NCBI GenBank assembly: GCA_030765065.1
Contig: CM060975.1
Coordinates: 195,467,507 to 195,531,506, forward strand
DNA: 64,000 nucleotides
Direction of reading: 5' to 3'
DNA from: Deroplatys truncata
Taxonomy: Eukaryota; Arthropoda; Insecta; Mantodea; Mantidae
Shown: piece by piece, positions 45,838-57,355 of the stretch
How positions within the stretch are numbered: the first letter of the stretch is position 1
Layout of the letters: the number at the start of each line of letters is the position of its first letter
Position numbers and translations under genes: made by a program
Notes under the pieces: generated by a model
Told to the model about the DNA's origin: nothing
What the model saw: only the letters and a program-made list of their open reading frames with translations
Database searches by the model: none

Positions 45838-46250
45838 TGATGCAGCAGCTATGGTCCAAGGTTATCGGGAGGTTGGCGTCGGGTTGTGGAGAGGTAAATA
45901 AAGATAAGTGGCGCTATTACCTAGCGTAAACACCGGCGACGCAATCGAGAAATAACAGAATCTTCTGGAACTTTCCCTTCCTAGAACGTTTTGGTACTCT
46001 AACCAGCTGCTATATAAGCGAGCGTTCTGGCGAGTCAGCAGATTTGTCCGTGAGGGTGATTGCTCCGTCAGTTGCGACGTACAGAGTGTACTACAGAGCG
46101 AGAGATTGGAGAAGCCTTGTATTCGACTCCCCAGCGAATGACATGGACCAAAGAAAAGGCTATGTTGTACGTATTTCATTAGGCCGCGAAGTGGCAAGAA
46201 AAATCCAAGCGTATATTGAAGTCACAGTGGACATTGGAACTGGATCAGAT
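45838..46250 (+). mobile_element. LTR of family A, copy 3
   Basis: Begins TGATGCAGCAGC after GTAT and shares CCAAGGTTATCGGG, AGATAAGTGGCGCT, GCTATATAAGCGAGCGTTCTGGCGAG and TTCGACTCCCCAGCGAATGA with the other copies. The 3' limit near GGATCA is approximate, and no target duplication is visible. Frames on both strands inside it are LTR sequence. Confidence 0.72.
45958..46017 (+). promoter_or_regulatory. LTR promoter: four-unit perfect heat-shock element and TATA box
   Basis: GAAtcTTCtgGAActTTC at 45958-45975 is four alternating GAA/TTC units at exact 5-bp phase, ending 35 bp before TATATAA at 46011. Twelve fixed positions in a row are very unlikely by chance. Heat-shock-factor control is inferred. 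Confidence 0.6.
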
Positions 46251-46329
46251 TATTAAAGGAAAGAAATAACATACGACAGAAAAGTTTAAATACCGAGATG
46301 AGTTTCGAAGGTTGAGTAAGTCGTCGTTT

Positions 46330-46655
46330 CTAACGCTCCTTATATGGTCTATGACCTTCGGGGGATACCTCATTCCACTAAACGATGACTGGATCCATTT
46401 CTAAGACGGAGGCATCTAGTGGGCGGAATCCGTTGCCTCCGATGATAGGGTGGTGATGAGGATAGCGGTGGAATGAGAGAACCTACAGCTTTTACCGTGG
46501 ACTCCGAACAACGTTGGGGCTTGGAAATACTTCACGAGCAAGTCAGAGGTGAAGGAGTGGATAGGGCTAACTTAAAATCGTGATCTCAGAGCCGAGAATC
46601 GAACCCCGGACCCTCCGTCGGAAACGAAACCACTGCACTATCCTGGCGCCCAGGC
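46330..46655 (-). mobile_element. tRNA-derived SINE, family 4, minus strand
   Basis: On the minus strand, CTGGGCGCCAGGATAGTGCAGTGG (A-box region) and GGGGTTCGATTCTCGG (B box, plus-strand position 46595-46610) are followed by CTGAGATCACGATTTTAAG and a body with CCACTAGATGCCTCCG. Unlike families 1 and 2, its body shares no visible blocks with the other SINEs. Confidence 0.65.
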
Positions 46656-47215
46656 GGAGTAAATGAAATGGCTGAAAAAGATTGCAAAAATCTCATCTTA
46701 AATTGAAATCTTAAATACCCACATTAACACAGATTGTTTTATGAATTCGCTAACTTTCTACTGTTTGAGGTAGTTCATGAAAACGTTCATTTTAATGGAA
46801 TTTAACCAAATTCCACTGGTGTATCCTCCAACAGAACTAATCTCACTAAGAAAACTTTCATTTATTCCTATATCTATTTAAATATAAAACTTAAAAATGA
46901 GTTTCTTAAATTCTCAAGAGAAAATCGTTCCTTGGGGCTGAGCAATGACGCAACTAGTTGCATAGAATCTCTTTGAGCGAGAATGAAAGCTAATCTGATA
47001 ACGTTAAACCTTACAGACGGAGAGAGTTGCATGCCTTCAAGGAAATAGAAACTGTGAAATTAAAATCTATGCTAATCGCAGAAGCGGAAATTACGCTTCC
47101 TACATGGTATCTCATCTTCCGTGTCTTAAGGAGTAACGCACAAAAAGTATTGTGTCATAAACACGCAGTACAAAATATGAAGTACGAGTTATGCAAATTA
47201 ATAATGTTTTTTTTT
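46656..47215. other. Unassigned sequence
   Basis: Nothing recognised. Confidence 0.4.
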
Positions 47216-48064
47216 ACTTTCTCTTCTTCGTATAGTAAGTAGGGGAAGTATTGCATTCCACCCAAAAATTCGATACCAAGATTTCACCGGAAATACATGT
47301 TTTGAGGTCTCCTGAATCCAAAAAAACGTATTTTTGGAAACATGCCCGTGTGTGTGTGTGTGTGTGTGTCTATGAACAGCATAACTCAGAAACGAACAGT
47401 CGGATAAACACCAAACTTGGTATTTAGGTTTAGTATCTTCCAGAGATGCGACACGAAGGTTTTCAAGAAAATCCCCCCACCCAGATTACCCTTTACATGG
47501 AACATTTTTCGAAAATTTTAATTTTTTCAAAAATGGCTCTAACGATTTTGATTAAAATATAATATATTTAAGATACCTTCATGACAGATAAAATGTATAT
47601 CTTGAATTTTCTGGGAATGTCTCCAAAAGCGTTCTTCATTGTGAACGACGTTTGCATAACTGGTAAACCATAAGAGATAGACAAACTTTTACTACACAAA
47701 AAATGTAGATCGCGTTAAAATACACAATTTATGACATATACATTTTTTTTGTTGAGTGAACCATTTTCAAGATATTGCTTGTTATTCCCTTAAATTTTGC
47801 AATACACTGTTCTCAAATGGGAATTCGTTATTCATTTTTTTTGTCCTGGTAATGCAAAGAGAATGGAATACTCCACATAGCAACCAGCTCTTAAAATATT
47901 TGTCTATCGCTTAAAGCCTACCAATTCCCCTTGCATCTACAAGAAAATTAGCAATAAGATTAACATCTCGATATCTCGATTAACATGAAGCACATGGAGA
48001 ATAAGCGTTTGTAAAAATAGTTTGTGCAAGAGTAGAGAAAGTCATGTGAGTGTAACACATCAGA
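47216..48064 (+). mobile_element. HINE-like element, complete
   Basis: Starts ACTTTCTCTTCTTCGTATAGTAAGTAG in a T-run. Short (GT)n at 47349-47371. 3' variant TTTTGTCCTGGTAATGCAAAGAG as in 38208-39044. It ends AGTAGAGAAAGTCATGTGAGTGTAACACATCAGA plus a T-run. Confidence 0.88.
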
Positions 48065-48432
48065 TTTTTTTTCTTTAGGGAATAATTGTATGAGAACAAG
48101 CATTGAGTCAGTGTCTTTATAACCTCAACTAAGTGCTACCGCGCAAAGAGAAACAGTTACGTGTGGAATTGTGGGCCGCCAGATGGCTCTTATAAGTAGT
48201 ATGTGGATCAGCTGAGCTTTTCAAGAAACTCTTAAGAAGAAATAAACATATTGTAATCGTGCTAGTGGTGCAGGAATCTTTTTAACAAGGGAAATTAAAC
48301 ATCCTGCATGTCGACCAAACCGAAGTTATACGAGAAGAAGGAAGAATTAAACATCTGGCATTTACATGACTTTCCCTACTTATTCTTCTAAACACTACTT
48401 ACAGGAGCTTATTCTTTTGTCTACTTCTTTTT
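48065..48432. other. Unassigned, ending in a short inverted HINE end
   Basis: At 48356-48432 a reversed HINE 3' end (TTTACATGACTTTCCCTACTTATTCTTCTAAACACTACTTACAGGAGC) stands immediately before a plus-strand HINE 5' end. The rest is unassigned. Confidence 0.4.
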
Positions 48433-49281
48433 ACATTCTCTACTATATCCATAGTAGGTATAGAATATATTGCACCCCTCTCAAGAAATTCGATACCGAT
48501 TTCACCGGAAATATGTGTTAAGGCTCCCGGAATCCAAATAAAGTATTTTTGGAAACATGCTCGTGTGTGTGTATGTAAGTCTGTGAACAACATAGCTCAG
48601 AAACGAAAAGTCAGATAAATACCAAACTTGGTATATGAGTTCACTTTCTTCAAAATTTTGAAGAAAATTCTTCACCTTCAACTACCCTTTACATGTAATG
48701 TTTTTCGAAATTTTTTATTTTCTAAAAACTGGCCCTAAACGATTTTGATTAAAACACTACATAGGAAAGAATTTACATGGCAAATAAAATGTATACCATG
48801 AATTTTCTGTGAACAGCCTGGGAAGGCCTCTTCATTCGGAAGGATTTTGTATAATCATGTATGGCTAGCAAACATTAAGCGATGGACAAAACGTACCACA
48901 CAAAAAATATAGATCTCATTAAACACAGAATTTATTTAAAAAAAGTTTTTGTTGCATAAGCCGTTTCTGAGATATACTTTATTAAAGGTTCGAATTGTTC
49001 AATCCTTCTTTTTAAGTCCCATTGATTTTCAGTTGTTTCTCGCGATTGCATGGAAAGAGTATGGAATTTTAAGGCCAGCTTATAGCGTCCAGTTCAACAT
49101 TTGACCATCTCTGTTCTCTTTGTATCTACACACATAATGAAATGTGTAATGTACTATTTTTGCAAAGGTTCATTTGGATTAAAATGCATTAGATAGAAAA
49201 ATAAATTTTAATAAGAATAGATTGTATACCCACTAATAAAGATAGAGCGTAGAGAAATTCTTGTAAATGTATCACATCAGA
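48433..49281 (+). mobile_element. HINE-like element, older subfamily, complete
   Basis: Starts ACATTCTCTACTATATCCATAGTAGG (palindrome altered but still self-complementary) and ends TAGAGAAATTCTTGTAAATGTATCACATCAGA. It carries the subfamily marker TTTTAATAAGAATAGATTGTATACCCACTAATAAAGATAGAG. Core blocks ACCAAACTTGGT and GGCAAATAAAATGTATACC are conserved. Confidence 0.83.
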
Positions 49282-49796
49282 TTTTTCCCTAATTGTTAAT
49301 GTGCTCAAACACTGTCCTGATTGCATCTGAAAGAATGCACTGCAATATGTTCAGATCTCAACCCTCTCTGCAATTGCTTCATCAGGAACTAGACCATGGT
49401 GGTTACTAGTTTCAGTGAATGTCAATGACTGGAAGAAATGAAGATGGAGAAAAAAAATATGGAGAGTGACATTGACATTACTGAGAGGGGATTTTAGGTG
49501 TTGTCAAAAGCCGAAATTGCGTCGTCTGACTTGTCATCTTTCAAGAAACAACCGTGGGAACTTTATTTCGCCGGGTATGAACATCTGAAGTAGTTCCCCT
49601 TTAGGGGTAAGATATATTCCGAAAAAGCTCTTCCAGAGAGTGTATAAAAGGTGCCACGCAGGTGGTTGCACATAGCTCACAGGGCACTGTGTTGAGATGA
49701 TGGACTTTTCTATCAGGTTGTTTATTATGCAAATGTGGGAGGGAAATAAAGTGTAAATAAATGCTTATAGTATGTCCCGTGTATGATAAAGGATTT
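49282..49796. other. Unassigned sequence
   Basis: Nothing recognised. Confidence 0.35.
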
Positions 49797-49798
49797 TG

Positions 49799-49930
49799 AA
49801 CATGCTTGTACTTGCAGACGGCTTAGTTCTAATCTTCGACAAGGAAAAGGCACTGCAATAAGGTAAAAGTCTAACATGAAGATCTCCGTAAAGAAAATAA
49901 AAATTATGACCAGGCATAAGAATTCTTAAG
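49799..49930 (+). pseudogene. LINE reverse-transcriptase palm fragment
   Basis: NMLVLADGLVLIFDKEKALQ, then after a stop and frameshift MKISVKKIKIM. This is the catalytic loop and following strand of a LINE reverse transcriptase (usually YADD/FADD.. LVLI ... MKIS..KTKIM). The second catalytic Asp reads Gly (LADG), so even without the stops it would be inactive. It resembles the lineage of the fragment at 2025-2592. Confidence 0.62.
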
Positions 49931-50807
49931 CAGTTGGCTTCAAGTTTAAAATCGCCCACGATATGAGTGTGTGCAGTGTAAAGAGGAACTAAACAGTTAG
50001 GAACAAGGGCGAGGGGTTGGAAGGACAGCCAAGTAAAGAAAAATCATCGTTGCCAACTGTAGCGGAATTCTACTACGCGTAGTGATATTTGAGCCTTCGG
50101 GAGACATTGCCGCGAAAAAAAAGTGAGAAAATGTAACGAAAAAATAAATTTGTAATCATTGCTAAAATATACATGTAAAAAATGTCAATTATATTCTGCA
50201 TGATTATTTTAGTAATTTTGAGTATTACCAATTATATAATAGGACAATGTCAAAAGATGAAAAGAAAGCGAGAAAACGGTTGTTTTCGGTTGAAAAAAGA
50301 TATTTTTTTCGAAATGGTTACAACCGTTAAATAAGACAGTGCAAAAGCAAAGTACAGAGCATGTAATATTGTTTTGAGGGCAAAAAGAAGTGATTTTGAA
50401 ACGCCGTGAACGCCAGAAATATATGAACATAAAAGTTACTGACAGCACAGACATTTCTCAAGTAATTAGTAAATGAATTTATTTACATTTTACTAAGAAA
50501 TGTACAATGATTAAATTCATTTTAACTTATTTATTCACTTAATAACCGCCACTAAAATAGAACTAATTACCAACAGAAACCATAACAGCTTTTTCTATGA
50601 CTTATGGTATAATATAGTGTTTTCGTAGCGGAATTGTTCGACCTATAGCGAGATTCCATTTTTTCCTTTTTTCGGGGGGGGGGGTTAGCAACTCTGGAAA
50701 AAATCGTAGTTTGGAGTTGCATTTATTAGCGAGGCTGAGGCTGTTTTCATTGTGCAACTGCACATTTCCTTATCGCTTTGCCCCGCACGATCTCCGATCC
50801 TACTCTG
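49931..50807. other. Unassigned sequence
   Basis: Nothing recognised. A short G-run lies at 50676-50684. Confidence 0.4.
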
Positions 50808-50809
50808 TA

Positions 50810-51773
50810 TTCACTCTTAGGTTGATCCGCGTCAAAACAAACCCCAGGTAACCAGTGCACCGCTATAATGTATCCTTCCGCCATTTGCACTTGAAATACT
50901 GTCACACTTTCAGACCATGTGGCGAGTACAAGCGGCACGTAGTCCAAAAAAGAAGAGTCATTTCGAGAACTGAAACGGTGACTAGCATATTCTGTTAAGG
51001 GTTAAAGATGATAAGATTGATAGTTGCAACAAAATAAACGTTTGCACATATAATAATAGTTAATTCTAAAATAAATATGTGAAAAATAAAGTAACAGGTA
51101 TGCGATAACCTAATTTATTCGCTCTCTGGAAGCGGCACTTTATTAACTGTTGGCGGCTCAGTTTAAAAAAGAAATTGTGCACTGTTACGCGAATTGCATT
51201 CTTCTTAAAATCACTACATTCTTGCATCGCGTATTTCTTATGCTTTCTTTTTTTGCGGGTGTAGCCACTTTTCTCGTTTCAGATTTTCTGCACAAGCACT
51301 GTTTATACTTGTGCTCGAAACACCGGTGAACTCAGAAGTTAATTTCACCATTTCTTTCGCGGAAAGTGTTGAATATTTATCACATAACTTATAATAAACA
51401 TTCAACACTATTGTTTTTTCACCACTAGTCAATGCTAACGTAATTCGACGAAAACACAAGAGCAAATTCACGTCCGCCATGATACTAAACACAACTGCTG
51501 GTTTCTGGCTGTAAACAATATTCTGCGCCTACCCGGATGTCAGGTGACTCATACGAATTGCGTCATGGGATTTGTAGCTCTGTTTTACGGTATAAATTAG
51601 CGTTAAATAAAACCTTAGGTATTGGTATAGAATATTATAATATTTAAGGATAAATTCATTCTAAAATTCAGAGATTAGCATGGGACTACTTTCCTGAGCG
51701 CATTGCTACCTTGTTGCACCACGGTGCACTGACCACTTGGGTTTGTTTTGCCGCGGATCAGCCTAAGAGTGAA
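50810..51773 (-). mobile_element. Tc1/mariner-like deletion derivative with ~50-bp TIRs and TA target
   Basis: The ends TTCACTCTTAGG(T/C)TGATCCGCG... at 50810-50862 and their reverse at 51722-51773 match over about 50 bp with few differences. Each end abuts TA (50808-50809 and 51774-51775), the target duplication of the IS630/Tc1/mariner superfamily. The 964-bp interior holds only the N-terminal part of a transposase, on the minus strand. The rest of the gene is deleted, so the element is non-autonomous. Confidence 0.83.
51238..51492 (-). pseudogene. Transposase N-terminal helix-turn-helix fragment
   Basis: An 84-codon open frame beginning 280 bp inside the element. Central part: SGEKTIVLNVYYKLCDKYST, EMVKLTSEFTGVSSTSI. 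It resembles the N-terminal DNA-binding region of insect IS630-type transposases (GE+..ILNVY..L ... V...S..TGVS..TI). The catalytic DDE domain is absent. The frame ends in a basic HPQKKKA. Confidence 0.6.
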
Positions 51774-51944
51774 TATAGTTCAGGCCTTGATGACATTCGC
51801 ATTGTCAACAGAAACACTGGCGCCCTCCTCTAGTCGCACTCATATTGTGGCCGACTAGTACACTCAAACCAAGAACGCAAACAGAAGCCAAGGGTCACTG
51901 ATGGCAGGTAATACACGGCCTCATGAGTGGTGTCTGCAAACGCC

Positions 51945-52190
51945 AACAGACTGTACGAGGGATGGGGCGGATTTATCTACGACGCCATAACGTAAAGTCC
52001 AGTAACAGTTCCCTTTCATCATCACCATCAGCAGCAGCAGTGGCGCACGGCCTTTAGACGTTCCGGTCCCTTCAGAATTGCTGGTTCCAACGTTATCTAG
52101 GACGACCAACATTCTTCTCCCTGTTGGAGGATAGTCTAAAACTCTTTTTGGGATGCGCGATTTGTCCATTCTTCCCAAGTTTTCCATACA
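51945..52190 (-). pseudogene. LINE ORF2 C-terminal fragment
   Basis: Minus strand encodes MENLGRMDKSRIPKRVLDYP followed by PTGRR, then in another frame NVGRPR. This is the RM...RIPK..L...P.GRR..GRP+ end of a LINE ORF2, similar in kind to the end of the fragment at 2025-2592. A CAG/CAT-rich tract (52020-52040) follows. Confidence 0.6.
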
Positions 52191-52317
52191 GCTATTTTGG
52201 CGGAGTTAATTCCTTTTCTTTAATGCCTGGAAATTCCTATACCTGGTTTGTGACGTTCTAAAATAAGGAATTGTCACTCGTATGAATAAAGACAGCTTGT
52301 GGACCCTTTTATAAAAT

Positions 52318-52425
52318 GGTTTTAGTTGGTTCAGGGGTCTCAAAACATGCAATTACGGTGAAATCTCAATACCAAATCTTGTGTAGAATACCTCTACCTA
52401 CTTAAGGTAAGCGGTAAAAAATGTA
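52318..52425 (-). mobile_element. HINE-like element, 5'-end fragment, minus strand
   Basis: GTTCAGGGGTCTCAAAACATGCAATTACGGTGAAATCTCAATACC, TGTAGAATACC and CTACCTACTTAAGGTAAGCGG are the reversed first 105 bp of the family. The terminal arm is degraded (TAAAAAATGT). Confidence 0.65.
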
Positions 52426-53096
52426 AAAATAGGGTAGAAGTATTGTGAGTTAAAAGAGATGAGAAAAATGATGCGCGTTTGATTTTTTTTAAAAAATAAA
52501 AAAGAAATTAACACATTAGATTCAAGTAAATAGCAAGTCTATAGCAGAGGTGACGAAAACGGGACTCACCGTTCCCTCTCTGCCATTGTCCCTTTGTTTT
52601 TCACATGCTGCTGAGTGATGCAGTGCGTTTTGCATATTTGGTGACTCGCGGAAGGAAGGCGTTTTCGCCACCCTTGGTCTATAGGATCTTAAAAGTTTAA
52701 ATATATATGCTAGCTGCAACAGAATATCCGGGTTACATTTTCCATTTTGTCTTACTTTTTAGTAGAATGTATTTCTTGAACAAATTGTAGCATCATTCTT
52801 TTCCATTCATTAAATTGCCCGACTTAATATTTTTATAATGAATTACTAAACAATATAAAGCCAACCCTAATCTATCTCGTCCTATAAGCACTCGTGTAAT
52901 TGTGTTTATTGCAAAGAGTTTATGGTTGTCAATTTCAAAGAATCGATTCATTCTGAAGAATTACAGATGAGTAAAATTTGCATATTTCAAGACTTAACGT
53001 GGCTGTAGAATAAAAATACCTGGGCAACACACCACTCACACGACTGCCTATAATAGGTTAGATGGGGTTGCTGTCCTCTTGGCAATATCGCGCGCA

Positions 53097-53134
<38 letters not shown>

Positions 53135-53519
53135 TGTGTGGGGGGGGGAAGTTGCGTAATTCGAGAAAGACGAACCGATTGCTATGATCTCGGTGTGCAA
53201 AGATATTACGATATATACCTAATAATTTATGTTATTGCTGGTGATAAGTACAATATTAAACAGTCCAAAATATAAAATTATGAGAAAATACAAAATGCAT
53301 ATCTTAATGCCAAAATATCCTTGTCCCTAAATCTTTATATCAGATTTGTCACTATTTAGTGAAAATAAATTTTTAGCTTAAGTTTTGTCCATGACCAATA
53401 ATAACGACACCAAATTAAACTAAATAAATAAAAACAATTGTATAGCGTTTTAACATCATGAAATTCAAATCGATTTTGCTGAACTACTTACAATACAGTA
53501 CAAGTAGCCTTAAATAATT
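52426..53519. other. Unassigned AT-rich sequence
   Basis: Contains a (GT)n tract at 53100-53138 followed by a G-run. The text after it (TAATTCGAGAAAGACGAACCGATTG) does not clearly match the HINE core. Confidence 0.35.
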
Positions 53520-53870
53520 TTAATGAAAAGTTGCATGTTCTCTCAGTATTGTTTTGTTTGATGAAAAAGTTCGTTTCGCATCGCATGATGGCAGTATTGC
53601 GCTACATTTGTAGCTTAATGTTTGCTTGTTACATTCAAGTATCTTATTAACTTGCCAGAGAGTAGAGTGTGATAAGATTCTTTCCAACAGCAAATCAAAT
53701 TTAGTAGAAACTTTTTTCCAAAATAGCCTATTAACTTCGTGAATTATTCTCTCATATGTTGTAGCTATATGCTTGAGTGGTGTGGACAGTTTTCCTGGAA
53801 AAATGTCTGGATATAAATCTGGAATGTCCGGCTCGTTATTAATGAATGTAATAACGCAGGGAGAAAACAT
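53520..53870 (-). pseudogene. Possible hAT C-terminal fragment
   Basis: A 116-codon minus-strand frame ending LPSCDAKRTFSSNKTILREH. It resembles the hAT dimerisation signature (S.D.ERTFS..K.IL...R..F) seen in the CGBP1-like element at 28015. The upstream part (KFDLLLERILSHSTLWQVNK) is not distinctive. Tentative. Confidence 0.42.
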
Positions 53871-54773
53871 AGCTCCAAATATGAAAATAAACCTGTTTTT
53901 AAAGTTTAAAACTGTATCTTTTATTAAGTAATACGAAGATATTCATGAAATGTGAACATTTTATCTCAATATGTAATATTGTTGAGTTTTACGTACTGCA
54001 AATCGTAAAAAGCTTTTGTCTTACAGCCGCTGCAACCCTGGTTTAGACTTTGAAATTTCATACTTTGCTTTAGAGTAGTAAAAATGTCGTATAATAGCGT
54101 ACACCAAAACGCATGGTATAATGGTGCATCAATTATTATAGTATAATACTGATAATACACGCAACTAGTGGTGGGACGATACCACTATTTCTTGATATTC
54201 GATTATAAAAAACTAAGGGTTTGTTCACTAAATTATTAGTAGTTTACTGTGTATAAACGCATGTATCCAATTTTGTATTGTATGCTAATTCCGAAACTAT
54301 CCCTGGTTGACGTACTCCAACTGGCATAATTGTTATATCTTGATAATGCCACATGTTATATATCACTTATTGATAGTCAAGGGTAATAACAATAATAATA
54401 ATAATAATATCTTTGCTTCTCTTTTTATGTAACTAAATTATTTGCCGAAGACTTCCTTTTACAGGATTTTATATCCATATCATGGAAATAAGTCGTACGT
54501 ATCCTACCTGTAAGCTACGCTCGCGATCCGAGTTTGAGTTGCGTAAACACAAGCCAGATGGAAGGAAAGAGTAAATATTTTCATGCGCTGTATTATCTCA
54601 GGTTCTGATTTGTTTCTGCTGGATTCACAGATTTTGGTCACCGGAGTAGGTGAATGATATGGCTGAGAGTGAGTCATCAAGCCAGGCTATTGCAGAAACG
54701 TGACTTATTTAGTGCATCAGCTAAAGCAGCTTTATTCTTAACTCAGTTAACGCTGCACGTTACATGGGCACCT
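53871..54773. other. Unassigned AT-rich sequence
   Basis: Only an (AAT)n run at 54389-54411 stands out. Confidence 0.4.
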
Positions 54774-54822
54774 CGGGACGCTAAGGACCATAATAGTTAA
54801 AGAGCGTCCATAAATAAAACTC
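54774..54822 (+). mobile_element. LINE 3'-end relic
   Basis: GGGACGCTAAGGACCATAATAGTTAAAGAGCGTCCATAAATAAA repeats the terminal hairpin block of 11847-11893, with GGACGCT/AGCGTCC as the stem. Confidence 0.5.
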
Positions 54823-56705
54823 AATTTATTTATTTACTTCCCCCCCCCCCCGTTGTTTTGCACGTTTTCGTTGCACACAAGAGTCTATGGTATGTTGCAT
54901 TGATTCACCCACATTAAACGCAGTTAAGGTCTATCAAGAACTACAGTCCAGCAACACTTAGGTGACACGTGCGAGGCAATAACGTGGTCTCGACTCCTTT
55001 TATTCCTTATCTAGCATAAAGTTAAAGCAACAAATTTCAACAATGCAAAACTTAAACATTTAAAACTATCGAATGTTTATCTCAAAGTATTAGACACTTC
55101 AATATCACTGAGTATCGAGGTATTGGGTGGAATGCATAAAGTCAAGCATAAGCTTTACCTTGCTAATTTTCAAGTGTAATCTTGGCTTTTAATGCATAAA
55201 ACAGCTTCGACTTGACTTAAGTTTAGCATTTGCTTTGGAGCCAGCTAGCTGCCTAGCTTTAGCTTGAATTTTCCAGCAATGACTTGACTTTAAGTGCAAA
55301 TCCGATGCATAAAACAAGCGAAAGCTTAACTTCCTCTAGATTAATCTTGACTTTTTTCAAGCTACCTCAGTAGGTGACTTGATTCATACAAGAGAAGTCT
55401 TAAGAGTTGTTTTATCACACAAAATGGCACAGTTCATGAATATCCGTCAAAGAAAAGTGTAAAAAGTTAAATTAACTGTAACTTTAGTATGTATTTGAAA
55501 GTACCAAATTAAAAAATGTCGTGTTAGAAGCTCCCTATAACGGAAGAAGCAATAATGCATACTACTCAACAGCGCTATTGAAATGTTTGCCTCTAGTTTT
55601 CAACTATTATTGCGGCATGTAAACATCACACGTTTCAGAAATGCAACCGTTATGTATAACCACCAGGCGAAATGTCCATCTTTAAGCAACGGCAAGAGGA
55701 TGACAGTGGAATAATCGTCTCTATGTTAGCTGAATTTAAATCTATGATGCACCAAAATCAGTTGAGAATCAACAACTGTAATTGTCTCATTAAGAGATCC
55801 ATTAATATTGGGAATTGTTGAATAAAATTTGTCTGTGCACCTTTTCATTGGTGAGCAGTGATTATCTACACTTTTTGAAGGACTTTCTTGACTGCTCTTA
55901 ATAGAAACGTCACTACTCTGGCATAAAACATTCTAGTTTTGCTTTCTGTATTTTCATGAAATCAATTGTGAAAAAATAACTAATGTTATCTTTGCTTTCT
56001 TTTGCATGAAAATGTGCACTTATTTTTCATTAAACTATAAACATATAAACATCGTGCAAAATATTGCAGTAGTCATTTTATTTTGATTTTTGTTTTATTA
56101 ATATTGCTACTTATATTTAATTTAGTAGTAAATAATTAATTTGTGTTTCCTTGGGGTGTATGTATGATAAAGCTATAATACTATTGGCGTGACGAAATTA
56201 ATCTCGTTTTTCAAACACGAAATGCTCATATTCATTCATGTCGCCAATCCAACTATTGTTAACAAACCGTGTAATATCCCGATTGGGTATCTGCCAAAAA
56301 TACAGCCTGGCTTTAAATAATGTCTCATTTCTACTTTGCCTTTCTAATTATTTTGAACTATTGTGAATGTCAATTCCGTTATGAAGTACTGTAACTACAG
56401 TCATTAATAGTATTGTAACAAAGAGAACCTCGCGCGCGGTCACAGTATGTAGACTTGCTCTTAGATGCCACTACTGAACGGGCTGAACTTTTAATTCACA
56501 ACATCACCGTTAGATAGCACAAGGATATCTGCCAGAACGACAGAGAAACGATACACCAGTGCAGCGCCATCTAACGTGAGTCTGTGTATCAGAGTTGCCC
56601 TCTGGTGGTAAAGGAACCAACCTTAAATGTTATCACATCTCGGTTGGTGTGGTGGATTTGTATAAATTCAAAGCTTTAAAAGACAAAAGTTGATTTGTTT
56701 ATGTT
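54823..56705. other. Unassigned; internally repetitive part at 55115-55400
   Basis: A C-run lies at 54841-54852. In 55115-55400 the words ATGCATAAA(AC) occur three times, at about 55131, 55191 and 55308. Near-copies of TTGACTT/AAGCTT lie between them, giving a MITE-like appearance without definable ends. Elsewhere nothing is recognised. Confidence 0.35.
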
Positions 56706-57039
56706 TTAACCACATTTAACGATCAAAAGAAAGAAGAATATCTTCCAAGAATATGAAGCTTATACAAACCTTTAACTTTTATCTGAGAAATACGAAATAG
56801 CCTGGTTGCAAACAAACGCAGTCGTTTATGTATATGTCGTAGGCACGTGGGCAAATAGTGAATTCAGTCTTGTTTACCAAATGCCGACAAATTATTAATG
56901 AGATATTCATTCTGTAACTTGACTGGTAACATTTCAGACATGCTAAAAAAAAAAAAAAAAAAAAAGCCGGAGTCTGTCAGATTGTAAAAAAAAATTGATT
57001 TTCTCTATTAAAAACATTAGCTATGTATGTAATTTGATT

Positions 57040-57281
57040 GGTTATCATTAAAAAAAAAGTCGAGTCGAGAGTTGAAAAGTCGGATAAAAAACTTCAATAT
57101 TTTCATAATGGTGATAATGTCATTGTGGCTGATCCAAAGGTTAATGGTGGCCCACCGAACCATCAAAACATTTTCCGAAAAGTGAAGGATTGCAGAAATG
57201 GAGTGCATCAAGTGAATACTGCTGTCGGTATCGTTAAACCTTGGTTTACACGCACTGATTTACAAATTTGTACTTTCCATA
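57040..57281 (+). pseudogene. KRBA2-like integrase-type transposase, C-terminal fragment
   Basis: Plus-strand frame with HNGDNVIVADPKVNGGP, NGVHQVNTAVGIVKPWF and TRTDLQICT. This matches the region after the integrase core in KRAB-A-domain-containing-2-like transposon proteins (GDNV....P.VDRG ... NG.YQ.GT..G..K.WF.R...Q.C). The integrase catalytic domain itself is not present. The mariner TIR begins at 57282-57284, so insertion of that element may have cut the gene. Family assignment is from motif memory only. Confidence 0.55.
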
Positions 57282-57355
57282 TACGAGGGCTGTCCCAGAA
57301 GTACCCCAGAGCTAACAAAGAAAACACAAAAATGTTGGGAAAATACATTTTTATT

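Noticed and set aside
45862-46256. 111- and 70-codon frames on opposite strands
   Set aside because: They fall inside an LTR shared with two other copies where the frames are not kept.
53095-53200. HINE fragment around the GT tract
   Set aside because: Only the microsatellite is shared; the flanks do not follow the family core.
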